NCBI RefSeq assembly: GCF_964355755.1
Contig: NC_092673.1
Span: 10,791,001 to 10,855,000 of the forward strand
Source: Antedon mediterranea
Lineage: Eukaryota > Echinodermata > Crinoidea > Comatulida > Antedonidae
Direction: 5' to 3'
Length of the DNA stretch: 64,000 bases
Shown: positions 8,962 to 18,945 of the stretch, in pieces
How the letters are laid out: each line of letters begins with the position of its first letter
How positions within the stretch are numbered: the first letter of the stretch is position 1
Made by a program: the position numbers and the translations under genes
The notes under the pieces: model-generated
Database searches by the model: none
Seen by the model: the letters and a program-made list of their open reading frames with translations, nothing else
What the model was told of the DNA's origin: nothing

Positions 8962-11930
8962 ATGCAGGATTTTATAGATTCCTATCTTGAGGAGGACCTT
9001 TACATTAATTTAAATAACAAAAGTGTGAAAAATGCAGTAACACCGTCTGCATTTAATGCGTCTTACAGCACTGTGTTTAATCATGCATTCACTGTAACAC
9101 ACATAAACGCTCGTTCCCTTTAAAAAAAAATTGAAGAAACTCGTTTGCTCTATGAAGACACACTGATAGGAAAATTTAAAATTATTGGAGTTTCAGAGAC
9201 ATGGAAAATAGACAATCCAGAATTATTGCATTTAAATTCTTATTCTCTTGAACATAACTGTCGGGAAAATAGTAGAGGCGGCGGGGTTGCTGCATATATT
9301 CACCCTTCAATTAAATATAAAGTTCTTCCCTATACTGTTCCAAATACTGAATCTTTGTGGTTAGAGGTTTCAGATGGTAATAACTTTATTATTGTGTTAT
9401 TTATAGAAAGCCAAACACTAGTATACATGAATTTCACAACGGGTTAATAAATGTTCTTAATTCTATAAAAATAGATAAACATCAATGTATTCTGCTAGGA
9501 GACTTTAATATTGATCTGTCCAAATCGGACGATGATAAGTAGATAGATGCATTTTCTACAGCCTTAACTTGTATTAATTTAAATCAAATCATAACCGTTC
9601 CTACAAGGATTACGAAAACGTCATCGACAATCATAGATCATATCTATACTAATATTGTTAGTAATTCAATACATTCTGGTACAATCGCATGTGATATTTC
9701 AGACCATTTACCTACCTTTGCAATATTTGCTAACACTAAGTATACAGGAAACGTTAAGGGTAAAATTAAGTATAGAAACTACAAATATTTTGATGAACAA
9801 AGATTTATTGATGAACTATCTCTTATTTCTTGGGATGCAATTTACTCTTGTAATGAGGTTGATGAAGCATACGAGTTATTTGTTTCATTATTTAGTGATT
9901 ATTGTAATATTCATGCCCCAATGGTAGAAAGATCTTCAAAAAAAAAAACAAAAAACAAACCATGGATTACCAAATCAATTAAAAAATTAATTAATAAAAA
10001 ATATAAGTTGTATTCAAAGGTGATTAAATCAGGACATGAAATTAGTAAAGTAACCATATATAAGAAGTATAGAAATACGTTAACAAAAGTACTTAGAGTA
10101 GCTAAAAGAAATTACTATACTACTTTATTTTTACACAACCAGAATAATTCCTCGAAAACATGGCAAACTATCAATAATCTTCTTGGGAAAAACAAATCTA
10201 ATCACAACCTACCTGAAAAATTAATAATTAAACACGATAATGGTAATAAAATAGTTCAGGATACTCCCGAAAAAATTGTAAATACCTTTAATCAGTATTT
10301 CACTAACATCGGTCCAACCTTGCAGAGAAAATTGCATCTACATCAATGTATTCTGATTTTTTGACAAATGTTTCAGACAAATCTTTCTTTTTAAACCCTA
10401 CATGTTATGACGAAGTTCTTCATTTATTAAAAGGTATTGATATTAGAAAATCAGCGGGATATGATGATTTACCGGCTAAATTGATTGTTATAGCTGCAAA
10501 CGTCATTGCAATGCCGCTATCCTACATTATTAATTTATCATTTACACATAGTCGTTTCCCCACTGCTTTGAAAGTAGTAAAAGTAATACCTCTATTTAAG
10601 AAAGGTAATACAGATAACCCCGGTAATTATCGTCCAATTTCCATTTTGCCTTTATTTAGTAAATTTTTTTGAAAAAATTATCAATAACAGACTTATTATC
10701 TTCTTTGAAAAATTTAATTTGTTCTTTAAACACCAGTACGGTTTTCGTGAAAAATATAGTACAAAATTATCCCTAATTAATCTAATTAATAATTTTCTTT
10801 ATCAAGTTGATAATAATAAGTCTTCACTAGGTATATTTATTGATTTTTCTAAAGCCTTCGATACAATTAATCACCAAATTTTGTTATCCAAATTATATTA
10901 TTATGGTATTAGAGGGCAACCGTTACTTTTGTTTACTGATTATTTAAAAAATAGATCCCAATTTGTTTTTTCGAACGGTCAAAGCTCCGATCAGTTATCA
11001 ATTCAATGCGGTGTTCCACAAGGCTCGGTTCTTGGACCCACTCTCTTTCTAATCTATATTAATGATTTACCAAATTCTTCCAGTTTTTTTAAATATCATT
11101 TATTTGCTGACGACACTACCTTATATCACAATTTTGCAGGCAGTAATATTGATTTGTCTATGGTAAATCATCATTTAAAAAAAATATCAAACTGGTGTGA
11201 TGCTAATAAATTAACTGTTAATTTAGTTAAAACTAATTATATTATTTTTTGTAACCGATATAAAACTATTAATAAATCAAACAATATTTATTACAAACAT
11301 GTTATGATTAAAGAAGTCAATGAAATTCAGTTTTTAGGTGTTAAATTAGATAAACACATCACATGGAAGAGCCATATAAACTTTATTAAAAATAGGATAA
11401 AAAAGAAATCTGGAATTCTGTTTAGTTTACGCCATATTGTACCCCGTAATATTTTACTTATGCTTTATAAATCATTTATTCAATCAAATATTACTTATGG
11501 TTTAGAAGTCTGGGGTAGCACGTATAAGTCCCATCTTTATCCTATTTTACTTGTCCAAAAAATGTGTCTTAGATGTATAACTTTCTCTGATTTTATGGCT
11601 CCATCTTCTCCATTATTTAAAGATCTGAGTATTTTAGACGTTTTTAAGTTGTTCGAATTAAGTATAGTTAAGTTTGTTCATGACCAAATTAACGGCAAAA
11701 CACCACATCAAACAATGGAATACTTTTATTTAATTACACATAATGCTAGTACCAGATTTAGTAATAGATATAATTTTGCAATTCCGAAAGCTCGCACAGA
11801 TGCTGGTAAATTTAGAATTTCTTTTAATGGAGTTCAACTTTGGAATAATTTACCCTTAGTTATAAAATGTACCTCTTCTAGATTTAAATTTATAAATGAA
11901 GTTAAATGTTTACTTTTACAAAAATATTAA
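8962..11930 (+). pseudogene. LINE ORF2: AP endonuclease + reverse transcriptase, disrupted
   Basis: A ~990-codon region encoding the element's target-nicking endonuclease and reverse transcriptase. The likely start is the ATG at 8962. Endonuclease landmarks are NARS (~9103), SETW (~9190), GGGVAAYI (~9280), GDFNIDL (~9499) and SDHLP (~9699). RT landmarks are NYRPISILP (~10625), HQYGFR (~10731), DFSKAFDTINH (~10843), GVPQGSVLGP (11010) and the catalytic FADD at 11103-11114. A thumb/C-terminal segment follows to the stop at 11928-11930. The frame is broken by a stop at 9121-9123 (in an A-run), a frameshift near 9400, a stop at 9540-9542, a frameshift near 10320-10330 and another in the T-run near 10665. 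It is therefore non-functional as read. Errors in homopolymer runs could account for some breaks but not the TAG at 9540. Confidence 0.85.
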
Positions 11931-12041
11931 TGTTAGCCCTTGTTTACGTTATTTCTTTCATATAGTTGCTGTTTCTTTCTTATTGAATTATTGTTGATAG
12001 ATGAAAATGTATGCATTATGACTAATTTATTTTTTGTGACA

Positions 12042-12081
12042 GGAGTCAAACCTTGATTAGCGAAAGCTATTTTTTGGCTCC
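12042..12081 (+). promoter_or_regulatory. 3' UTR stem-loop of the LINE
   Basis: GGAGTCAAA (12042-12050) pairs with TTTGGCTCC (12073-12081) with one G·T-type position, enclosing a ~22-nt loop containing CCTTGATTAGCGAAAGC. Short 3' hairpins are known in CR1-like LINEs, where the reverse transcriptase recognises the RNA 3' end. The role here is inferred from position, ~70 nt before the A-run. Confidence 0.5.
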
Positions 12082-12157
12082 TTTTCACACACACATACAT
12101 TTTATTGTATTGTACTATTTATGTATGATGATGTGAATATAGTAAAGTAAAAAAAAA

Positions 12158-12279
12158 TGACAGTTTGGTACGCCATAGATTATGATATTGCAAATTGTCG
12201 TTAAAAAGTTAAATTTAATTTCAAATTTACGTTTAACTATTAATTTTACTGTCGGTTGCATATTATTATATATTTACAC
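12158..12279. other. Spacer between LINE end and giant palindrome, no gene seen
   Basis: A 122-bp AT-rich stretch separating the LINE A-run from the first base that matches the inverse arm at 63373. It has no counterpart in the right flank, which is why the palindrome edge is placed at 12280. Confidence 0.6.
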
Positions 12280-12580
12280 CCTCGAAAGATATAATTCAAC
12301 TTTGAACAAATAGTTATATGGGTGTTCACACAACTGACATATGGCGCCTCTCAAGTATCCATTCCCATGGCAGTGTATATAACCTTTCCACCTTCTCCAT
12401 CGTTGATTTTATTTATTATACATTGCTAATTGCAAATAATTGTTTATAGGTTTACATTGTTCTTTGTACTTTTAATGTACGTATTCAGTTTTTGGGTGGC
12501 TTGATAAGATTGATGTTAAAAAAATGCATTTTCCACTAATAAAATATGGAATTGTATCGAGAGAGTATCGTAATTTCGGG

Positions 12581-12651
12581 CAGAATGGTTTTCGGTCTGG
12601 AAAGGTCATTATTACACTGTCTGGAGTGTTGATATTTATACATCGAATGTT
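12581..12651 (+). repeat. 71-bp direct repeat within left arm, copy 1
   Basis: CAGAATGGTTTTCGGTCTGG through to CATCGAATGTT. It is repeated almost exactly at 15514-15584. The pair also exists, inverted, at 61516-61586 and 61681-61751, so this duplication predates the mirrored arms or is kept equal between them. Confidence 0.9.
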
Positions 12652-12759
12652 CGAATCGAATCGAATAGTAGTCCAGTAAAAATATGGTTGAACCTAGAAC
12701 AAATTGCAACAGAATTTTTTTAAATTTTATTTGGTTGATATGGTGAACATGAACATCAT

Positions 12760-13560
12760 ATCCAAAGTTTACCAAAATCGGACATCGGGAAGTGGGTTAA
12801 TTAGCATAAATTCAAAATGGCCGCCATTTGCTATTTTAAAGCCCCATATCTCCTTAACGGTTGGATTTAGACCACCTATATGCATTACGAGTAGATATAA
12901 ATGTAATATTAAACATTCTAACTGGCATATTTAAATTTCCATAGGACGTACCTATGACGTCATATGGTAGTTGTGACGTCATAAATTATGTTATAAATGC
13001 TTAAATGACATTATACTATGCGAACAATTTAGAAACTGCAAAAAAACAAGTTTCCTAACATTCTCCTTGTTGAAATGAACATAATTTCCAAAGTTGACCA
13101 AAATCGGACGTCAAGAAGTGTGTTAATTAGCATAAATTAAAAATGGCCGCTATTTACTATATCATTTTGAAGCCCTATATCTCCTTAATGGTGGTTTTAG
13201 ACCACCAAAGTGCATTGCGAGTAGATATAAATGTGACATTAAACTTCCCAATTAGCACATTTAAATTACCATATGACGTAAATATGACGTCATAAGGTAG
13301 TTGCGACGTCATATATTATGTTATAACTGCTTAAATGGCATTATCCCATGCTAAAAAATGTAGAAACTGCAGGAAAACAATTTTCTAACAATTTCCTGTT
13401 GAAATGAACATGATATCCTAAGTTCACCAAAATCAGATTTCAAGAGGGTCAATAATAGCATAAATTCAAAATACCATTTTGAAGCCCTGTATCTACTTAG
13501 CGGTTGGGTTTAGACAGCCTATGTGCATTACGAGTAGATATATATGTAAAAACCATTGAA
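12760..13560 (+). repeat. Subterminal ~300-bp tandem repeats, left end of the TIR transposon
   Basis: About 2.5 units, each running from a TTACCAAAATCGGAC-like start through AAATGGCCGCCATTTGC, AGACCACCTATATGCATTACG and GACGTCATATGGTAG, to a GTTGAAATGAACAT spacer. The third unit is degenerate. Inverted counterparts occupy ~14770-15345 at the other end. Confidence 0.88.
12955..12981. promoter_or_regulatory. CRE-type TGACGTCA pair in subterminal repeat
   Basis: Two perfect TGACGTCA octamers at 12955-12962 and 12974-12981. Further perfect copies lie at 13285-13292, 14782-14789, 15111-15118 and 15130-15137, plus one-mismatch sites such as 13304-13311. TGACGTCA is the CREB/ATF-type bZIP site. Recurrence follows from the repeat, so binding is only a possibility. 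Confidence 0.5.
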
Positions 13561-14769
13561 ATTTATCATTAAGTTTCCATTTACAAAATCTTATGAAAAT
13601 AGATATTCTACAGAACCGTATGAAAGGTGATCATCAACTGTATTTCCGAAACTGATTTGTACTCAAGCGCACATCTTTTAGAACTTTATCTCTTTAAATT
13701 GTTAAAGGAATAAAAAAAATATTGTAATGAGGCGATTGATTGTGGGTCAGGCTATTCAAACCCATCATTCCCACAAACTCATCTCAACTGAAATGAAAAT
13801 GATAAATGTCATACTGTAGTTTTCTGTATAGTCAGCATCTCCATTCTGCTCTTTCAAATTTGCTATTTCATTGCATCTGTTTGGTGTCGATCATTTATGA
13901 GACAACAACTTTTTATGATGTTTTATATAATGTTTATCTTTTGAATGCTGTTTCCAAGATTCAATGAGCATATAACAAGGACACTTCATCCTAGTGTTAA
14001 CTAGGATGAAGAACCATCAGTTAAAAGATACACATCAACGGAATCCAAAAAGGGGTAGTTAAGGTAATACAGTAATTTTCAAACTTGCCACTACTAATTA
14101 CAGTATTTTATTTTTCGACAAGACAGTATTCAACTTCCTTGACAAAAAATGTCAGAAAAATGGAATAGAAACTTTGAATGCAGATGGGGATCTATTAAAT
14201 ATCTTACTTTGCCATAATTAAGAAAAGCGATTGCGTTTTAAGACAGAAGAAGCAAAAAATAGTGGAATAATTGGTACTTAAAGAAAACATCTTAAGGAGC
14301 AAATTTGCAACATCTTTGTAATGCTCTGCACTTGCAAAGAAACAGGGGGGATGCATTCTATTCTAAGCGTAGACTTGCTGTGCCTACATGTATGGTGGAA
14401 GTATTTTGACGGCGCCAACATTACATTTTCTATGTATGTACTTTGGATTGGAAACTTACTGTGATCCAACTCCATATTTAGGATGGGGTCGAATTATTAA
14501 ATCCCAGACTCATTACTTAATTAAGAATCCTATTTCTTTAAATATATATGAGATATATGAGATATATATGCAGTTATAAAAAGTTGCAGTTGCAGAAAAT
14601 TAACTGGAATGTTCTATTGCATGTTGTGAAGGGTGGCCGAATAACTTCTGATACCCATGATCTTAACCTGGATGTGGTAAATGTTCTACTATTTTCATGA
14701 GATAAAAATCATTTTTTCCTTTCGGTTTCTATATTTTCCCCTTAGAATAATGGCAATTGAGCATTATTG
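13561..14769. other. Single-copy middle of the TIR transposon, no gene seen
   Basis: About 1.2 kb without tandem structure. Only short open frames (63-65 codons) on both strands occur, none with a recognisable domain. It is consistent with a non-autonomous element that lost its transposase gene. Confidence 0.6.
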
Positions 14770-15345
14770 TGACAAAATACATGACGTCATATGTCTTATT
14801 ACATCATAGGTACGTTATATGGCAATTTAAATATGCTAATTATAAAGTTTAATATCACATTTATATCTACTCTCAATGCACTTAGGTGGTCTAAAACCAA
14901 GCGTTAAGGAGATATGGAGCTTCAAAATGGTATGATAAATAGCGGCCATTTTGAATGTATGCTAATTAACCCACTTCCTGACGTCCGATTTTGGTAAACT
15001 TTGGAAATAATGTTCATTTTAACAAGGAGAATGTCAAGAAACATGTTTTCTTGCAGTCCCTAAATTGTTCGAATAGTATAATGTCATTTAAACAGTTATA
15101 ACATAATATATGACGTCACAACTACCATATGACGTCATAAGTACGTCATATGGAAATTTAAATATGCTAATTAGAATGTTTAATATCACATTTATATCTA
15201 CTCGTAATGCACTTAGGTGGTCTAAATCCAACCGTTAGAGAGATATGAGGCTTCAAAATAGCAAATGGCGGCCATTTTGAATTTATGCTAATTAACCTAC
15301 TTCCCGATGTCCGATTTTGGTAAACTTTGGATATGATATTCATTT
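14770..15345 (-). repeat. Subterminal ~300-bp repeats, right end of the TIR transposon
   Basis: About two units in reverse-complement orientation to those at 12760-13560, recognisable by GGCGGCCATTTTGAAT, TCCGATTTTGGTAAAC and CATATGACGTCATAAG. Long subterminal repeats are typical transposase-binding regions in several DNA transposon families; that role is inferred here. Confidence 0.85.
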
Positions 15346-15513
15346 GAACCATATTTACCAGACAAAACAAAAAAAAATTCTGTTGCAATTTGTTCTAGGT
15401 TCACACTATTTTTGACTTATCTTTACTGGACTATAGCCCCATTATTGAAGATTAACCGAAGAGGTCCTAGACAACTTGCATAATCTTGGAGAAGCCCAGA
15501 CCCTCAGTCAAAC

Positions 15514-15584
15514 CAGAATGGTTTTCGGTCTGGAAAGGTCATTATTACACTGTCTGGGGTGTTGATATTTATACATCGAATGTT
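15514..15584 (+). repeat. 71-bp direct repeat within left arm, copy 2
   Basis: Second copy of the 71-bp repeat at 12581-12651, differing at one position near its middle (GGGGTG against GGAGTG). Removing the 2.77-kb transposon brings the two copies ~165 bp apart, the same spacing as in the right arm. Confidence 0.9.
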
Positions 15585-15889
15585 TTATGGGCAATCAGTC
15601 CTGAACCTAGCCAACTACTACTGTAGGTTAAACGTTATTAGGTTTCGCAGGGTGGATGACTGTTATAATAAAACTAACGTGAGCAATCTTTTGTAGTCAG
15701 TTCTTTAAATTTTTTTTTTCAAATAATTATTATTTCTGCAATGACTATTATTATCTTAAAGATATATTGTCCCCTGAAAAAATGATTAGGTACGTAACGA
15801 AGATAAATTAATTTCTTTTTACATTAAATTGAGGGCGCTAAACATAAAATTTACGAGATCAAATACATGCAGCGAAAGCCAAAAAAATT

Positions 15890-16123
15890 TTTAAAATGTG
15901 CTCTCCCTGCGACCCCAGCCTTGGGGTTGTTTCCACCACATCATCACCAGATGCATTGCTAGTGCCTTCTCAAGATGTGTGGTGGAAAGGGGGATGTAAA
16001 TTCTGTGAACCCCAAACACAGTTGGTCGCATACCTTTAACTCTATTTCACCGACCAGCGTGGGAATCGAACCCACGACATACGTGTTGTCAAAACGACGC
16101 TCAGTCGTCTGAGCTAACTGGCC
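15890..16123 (-). mobile_element. tRNA-derived SINE-like sequence, left arm
   Basis: On the minus strand this reads as a tRNA-like head (16052-16123), then ~160 bp of body ending in a GGTCGCAGGGAGAGCACATT region. The body contains CCACCACACATCTTGAG and GAAGGCACTAGCAATGCATC. The counterpart at 60981-61200 has the same head and body. This copy has ~17 extra bases near 15911-15930 (ACCCCAGCCTTGGGGTTG). Head plus non-tRNA body is SINE architecture, but I cannot confirm other genomic copies from one window. Confidence 0.5.
16052..16123 (-). tRNA. tRNA-like fold, anticodon loop TTGACAA (GAC, Val-like), left
   Basis: The minus strand folds as a 72-nt cloverleaf: acceptor GGCCAGT/GCTGGTC, D-arm GCTC..GAGC, anticodon loop TTGACAA, and T-arm GTGGG TTCGATT CCCAC. 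A-box (TTAGCTCAGACGAC) and B-box (GGTTCGATTCC) are intact. In this copy one anticodon-stem base differs from the right copy (T for G), weakening that stem. GAC is an unusual anticodon for eukaryotic tRNA-Val and no CCA is expected in DNA, so I favour a SINE head or tRNA pseudogene over a working tRNA. Confidence 0.5.
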
Positions 16124-16958
16124 ATTTTGGTTCTAAAAAGGTTAATATGATATTTATGACGTAATGATGAATTACGTAATACACATATAAATAGACTATT
16201 ATAAACCATTCTGTCGTGTACTACTTTATGGCATAACGGGTAATGCTCAGTTTTGAGTGCTCCCAGTAGTGGGTTCGAACCTGTAAGGATATTTTTTTTT
16301 TATTTGAAAATAAATATTGTTTTTGAAAGTTTGATATTTTTATGGTTTTAAATGTCAAGCCTAACCAAGTGGACCTTTTTTTAAATCAGAAACAAAGTTG
16401 CATAACATCATTTTACATTGATTGATCATTTATTTCATATATATAGACTATTATCAGCTCCTCAGTCATCTACTGGTTTGTGGAGTAACGGGTAATGCTC
16501 AGGTTTGAGTGCTCTCAGTAGTGGGTTCGAACCTATACGGGTATTTTTTTTCTTTTTTTTTTAATTGAAAATAAATATTGTTTTTGAAAGTGAGATATTT
16601 TGAGGGTTGCAACTGTCAGGTCTAAACAAGTGAGCCTTTTTTAAAAACAGAAACAAAGTTGCATGGCATTATTTTTCATTGATTGATCATCCATTTCATA
16701 TAAATAGACTATTATCAGCTCTTCAGTCATATACTGGTTTGCGGCGTAACGGGTAATGCTCAGGTTTGAGTGCTCTGAGTAGTGGGTCGAACCTCTAGGG
16801 ATATTTTTTTTCTTTTTTTTTTAAATTGAAAATAAATATTGTTTTTGAAAGTGAGATATTTTTATGGTTTTAAATGTCAAGCCTAACCAAGTGGACTTTT
16901 TTAAAATCAGAAACAAAGTTGCATAACATCATTTTACATTGATGGATCATTCATTTCA

Positions 16959-17075
16959 TATAAATAGACTATTATCAGCTCTTCACTCATCTACTGGTTT
17001 GTGGCGTAACCGGTAGTGCTCAGGTTGGAGTTCTCGCAGTAGTGGGTTCGAACCTCTACGAATATTTTTTTCTTT
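16959..17075 (+). promoter_or_regulatory. Example Pol III-like unit: TATA, A-box, B-box, T-run
   Basis: One representative unit of the array: TATAAATAG at 16959-16967, TGGCGTAACCGG at 17002-17013 (fits the A-box pattern TRGYNNARNGG), GGTTCGAACC at 17045-17054 (B-box pattern GGTTCGANTCC, one base short), and a T-run from 17065. If read by Pol III the transcript would be ~75-85 nt. The layout is direct observation; transcription is inference. Confidence 0.6.
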
Positions 17076-17449
17076 CTTTTTTTTTAATTGAAAATAAATA
17101 TTGTTTTTGAAAGTGAGATATTTTGAGTGTTGTAAATGTCAGGCCTAAACAAGTGGACCTTTTTTAAAATCAGAAACAAAGTTGCAGGGCATTATTTTTC
17201 ATTGATTGATCATTCATTTCATATAAATAGACTATTATCAGCTCCTCAGTCATCTACTGGTTTGTGGCGTAACGCAGAATGCTCAGGTTTGAGTGCTCTC
17301 AGTAGTGGGCTCGAACCTCTAGGGATTTTTTTTTTAAATTGAAAATAAATATTGTTTTTGAAAGTGAGATATTTTGAGGGTTGTAAATATCAGGCCTAAA
17401 CAAGTGGACCTTTTTTAAAATCAGAAACAAAGTTGCATGGCATTATTTT

Positions 17450-18945
17450 TCATTGATTTATTATTTATTTCATATAAATAGTGTATTATCAGCACGTCAG
17501 TCATCTACTGGTTTGTGGCGTAACGGGTAATACCCAGGTTTGAGTGCTCTCAGTAGCGGGTTCCAACCTCTAGGGATATTGCTTTTTTTTTTCTTATTGA
17601 AAATAAATATTTTTTTTGAAAATGAGATATTTTTTAGGGTTGTGAATGTCAGGCCTAAACAAATGGATCTTTTTTAAAATCAGAAACAAAGTTGCATGGC
17701 ATTATTTTTCATTGATTGATCATTCATTTCATATAAATAGACTATTATCAGCTCTTCAGTCATCTACTGGTTTGTGGCGTAACGGGTAATGCTCATGTTT
17801 GAGTGCTCTGAGTAGTGGGTCGAACCTCTAGGGATATTTTTTTTCTTTTTTTTTTAAATTGAAAATAAATATGGTTTTTGAAAGTGAGATATTTTTAGGG
17901 TTGCAACTGTCAGAACTAAACAAGTGAACCTTTTTTAAAATCAGAAACAAAGTTGCATGGCATTATTTTTCATTGATTGATCATTCATTTCATATATATA
18001 GACTATTATCAGCTCCCCAGTCATCTACTGGTTTGTGGCGTAACGGGTAATGCTCAGGTTTGAGGGCTCTCAGTAGTGGGGTCGAACCTATAAGGGTATT
18101 TTTTTTTTTTTTTTTTTAATTGAAAATAAATATTGTTTTTGAAAGTGAGATATTTTGAGGGTTGTAAATATCCGGCCTAAACAAGTGGACCTTTTTTAAA
18201 ATCAGAAACAAAGTTGCATGGCATTATTTTTCATTGATTGATTATTTATTTCATATAAATAGTGTATTATCAGCTCGTCAGTCATCTACTGGTTTGTGGC
18301 GTAACGGGTAATACCCAGGTTTGAGTGCTCTCAGTAGCGGGTTCCAACCTCTAGGGATATTGCTTTTTTTTTCTTATTGAAAATAAATATTTTTTTTGAA
18401 AATGAGATATTTTTTAGGGTTGTGAATGTCAGGCCTAAACAAATGGATCTTTTTTAAAATCAGAAACAAAGTTGCATGGCATTATTTTTCATTGATTGAT
18501 CATTCATTTCATATAAATAGACTATTATCAGCTCTTCAGTCATCTACTGGTTTGTGGCGTAACGGGTAATGCTCAGGTTTGAGTGCTCTGAGTAGTGGGT
18601 CGAACCTCTAGGGATATTTTTTTTCTTTTTTTTTTAAATTGAAAATAAATATGGTTTTTGAAAGTGAGATATTTTTAGGGTTGCAACTGTCAGAACTAAA
18701 CAAGTGAACCTTTTTTAAAATCAGAAACAAAGTTGCATGGCATTATTTTTCATTGATTGATCATTCATTTCATATATATAGACTATTATCAGCTCCCCAG
18801 TCATCTACTGGTTTGTGGCGTAACGGGTAATGCTCAGGTTTGAGGGCTCTCAGTAGTGGGGTCGAACCTATAAGGGTATTTTTTTTTCTTTTTTTTTTAA
18901 TTGAAAATAAATATTGTTTTTGAAAGTGAGATATTTTGAGGGTTT
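17450..18945 (+). repeat. Three-unit higher-order repeat in left tRNA-like array
   Basis: A block of three units (~17450-18165) is repeated almost exactly at ~18229-18945, a shift of about 780 bp, including unusual variants such as GTGTATTATCAGC, GGGTAATACCCAGG and GGTTCCAACC. A second such duplication links ~21400-22260 with ~23280-24140. These indicate unequal exchange or segmental amplification within the array. Confidence 0.85.

Larger units (their letters stand above)
7790..12157 (+). mobile_element. Non-LTR retrotransposon (LINE), CR1/Jockey-like, decayed
   Basis: A two-ORF LINE on the plus strand: a short GC-richer leader (~7800-7921), ORF1 (7922-8761), a ~200-bp spacer, a broken ORF2 with AP-endonuclease and reverse transcriptase (8962-11930), a ~220-bp 3' UTR with a stem-loop, and a 9-nt A-run at 12149-12157. 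The RT motif style (FSKAFDTINH, GVPQGSVLGP, FADD) is that of the CR1/Jockey superfamily. A single-clade assignment (CR1, L2, Crack, Daphne or Rex1) would need a tree. The 5' boundary is approximate and no target-site duplication was found. Its 3' end lies ~120 bp from the outer end of the giant palindrome. Confidence 0.85.
12669..15433. mobile_element. 2.77-kb non-autonomous DNA transposon with 12-bp TIRs and TAG duplication
   Basis: Starts TAGTCCAGTAAA and ends TTTACTGGACTA, a perfect 12-bp terminal inverted repeat. Homology between the ends continues inward after a short divergent gap (GAACCTAGAACAAATTGCAA in both). It is flanked by TAG at 12666-12668 and 15434-15436. The right arm of the giant palindrome has the uninterrupted site (CTA at 61664-61666), which confirms the boundaries. 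Each end carries ~300-bp subterminal repeats; the middle (~13560-14740) is single-copy and has no recognisable transposase. The superfamily is undecided: a 3-bp duplication fits CACTA or Harbinger-like elements, but the termini are not diagnostic. Confidence 0.85.
12280..16200 (+). repeat. Left terminal arm of giant palindrome
   Basis: This is the inverted counterpart of 60904-63373, beginning CCTCGAAAGATATAATTC. Of its 3921 bp, 2765 (plus a 3-bp duplication) are the inserted transposon at 12669-15433, leaving ~1.15 kb shared with the other arm. The point equivalent to the right-arm Helitron-like insertion is the intact sequence across 12415/12416. The inner part holds the tRNA-derived sequence on the minus strand. 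No protein gene is visible. Confidence 0.88.

Noticed and set aside
12280-12290. Target-site duplication at the ends of the giant palindrome
   Set aside because: Flanks TTTACAC (left) and TGTCACA (right) do not match as a direct repeat; no duplication could be supported.
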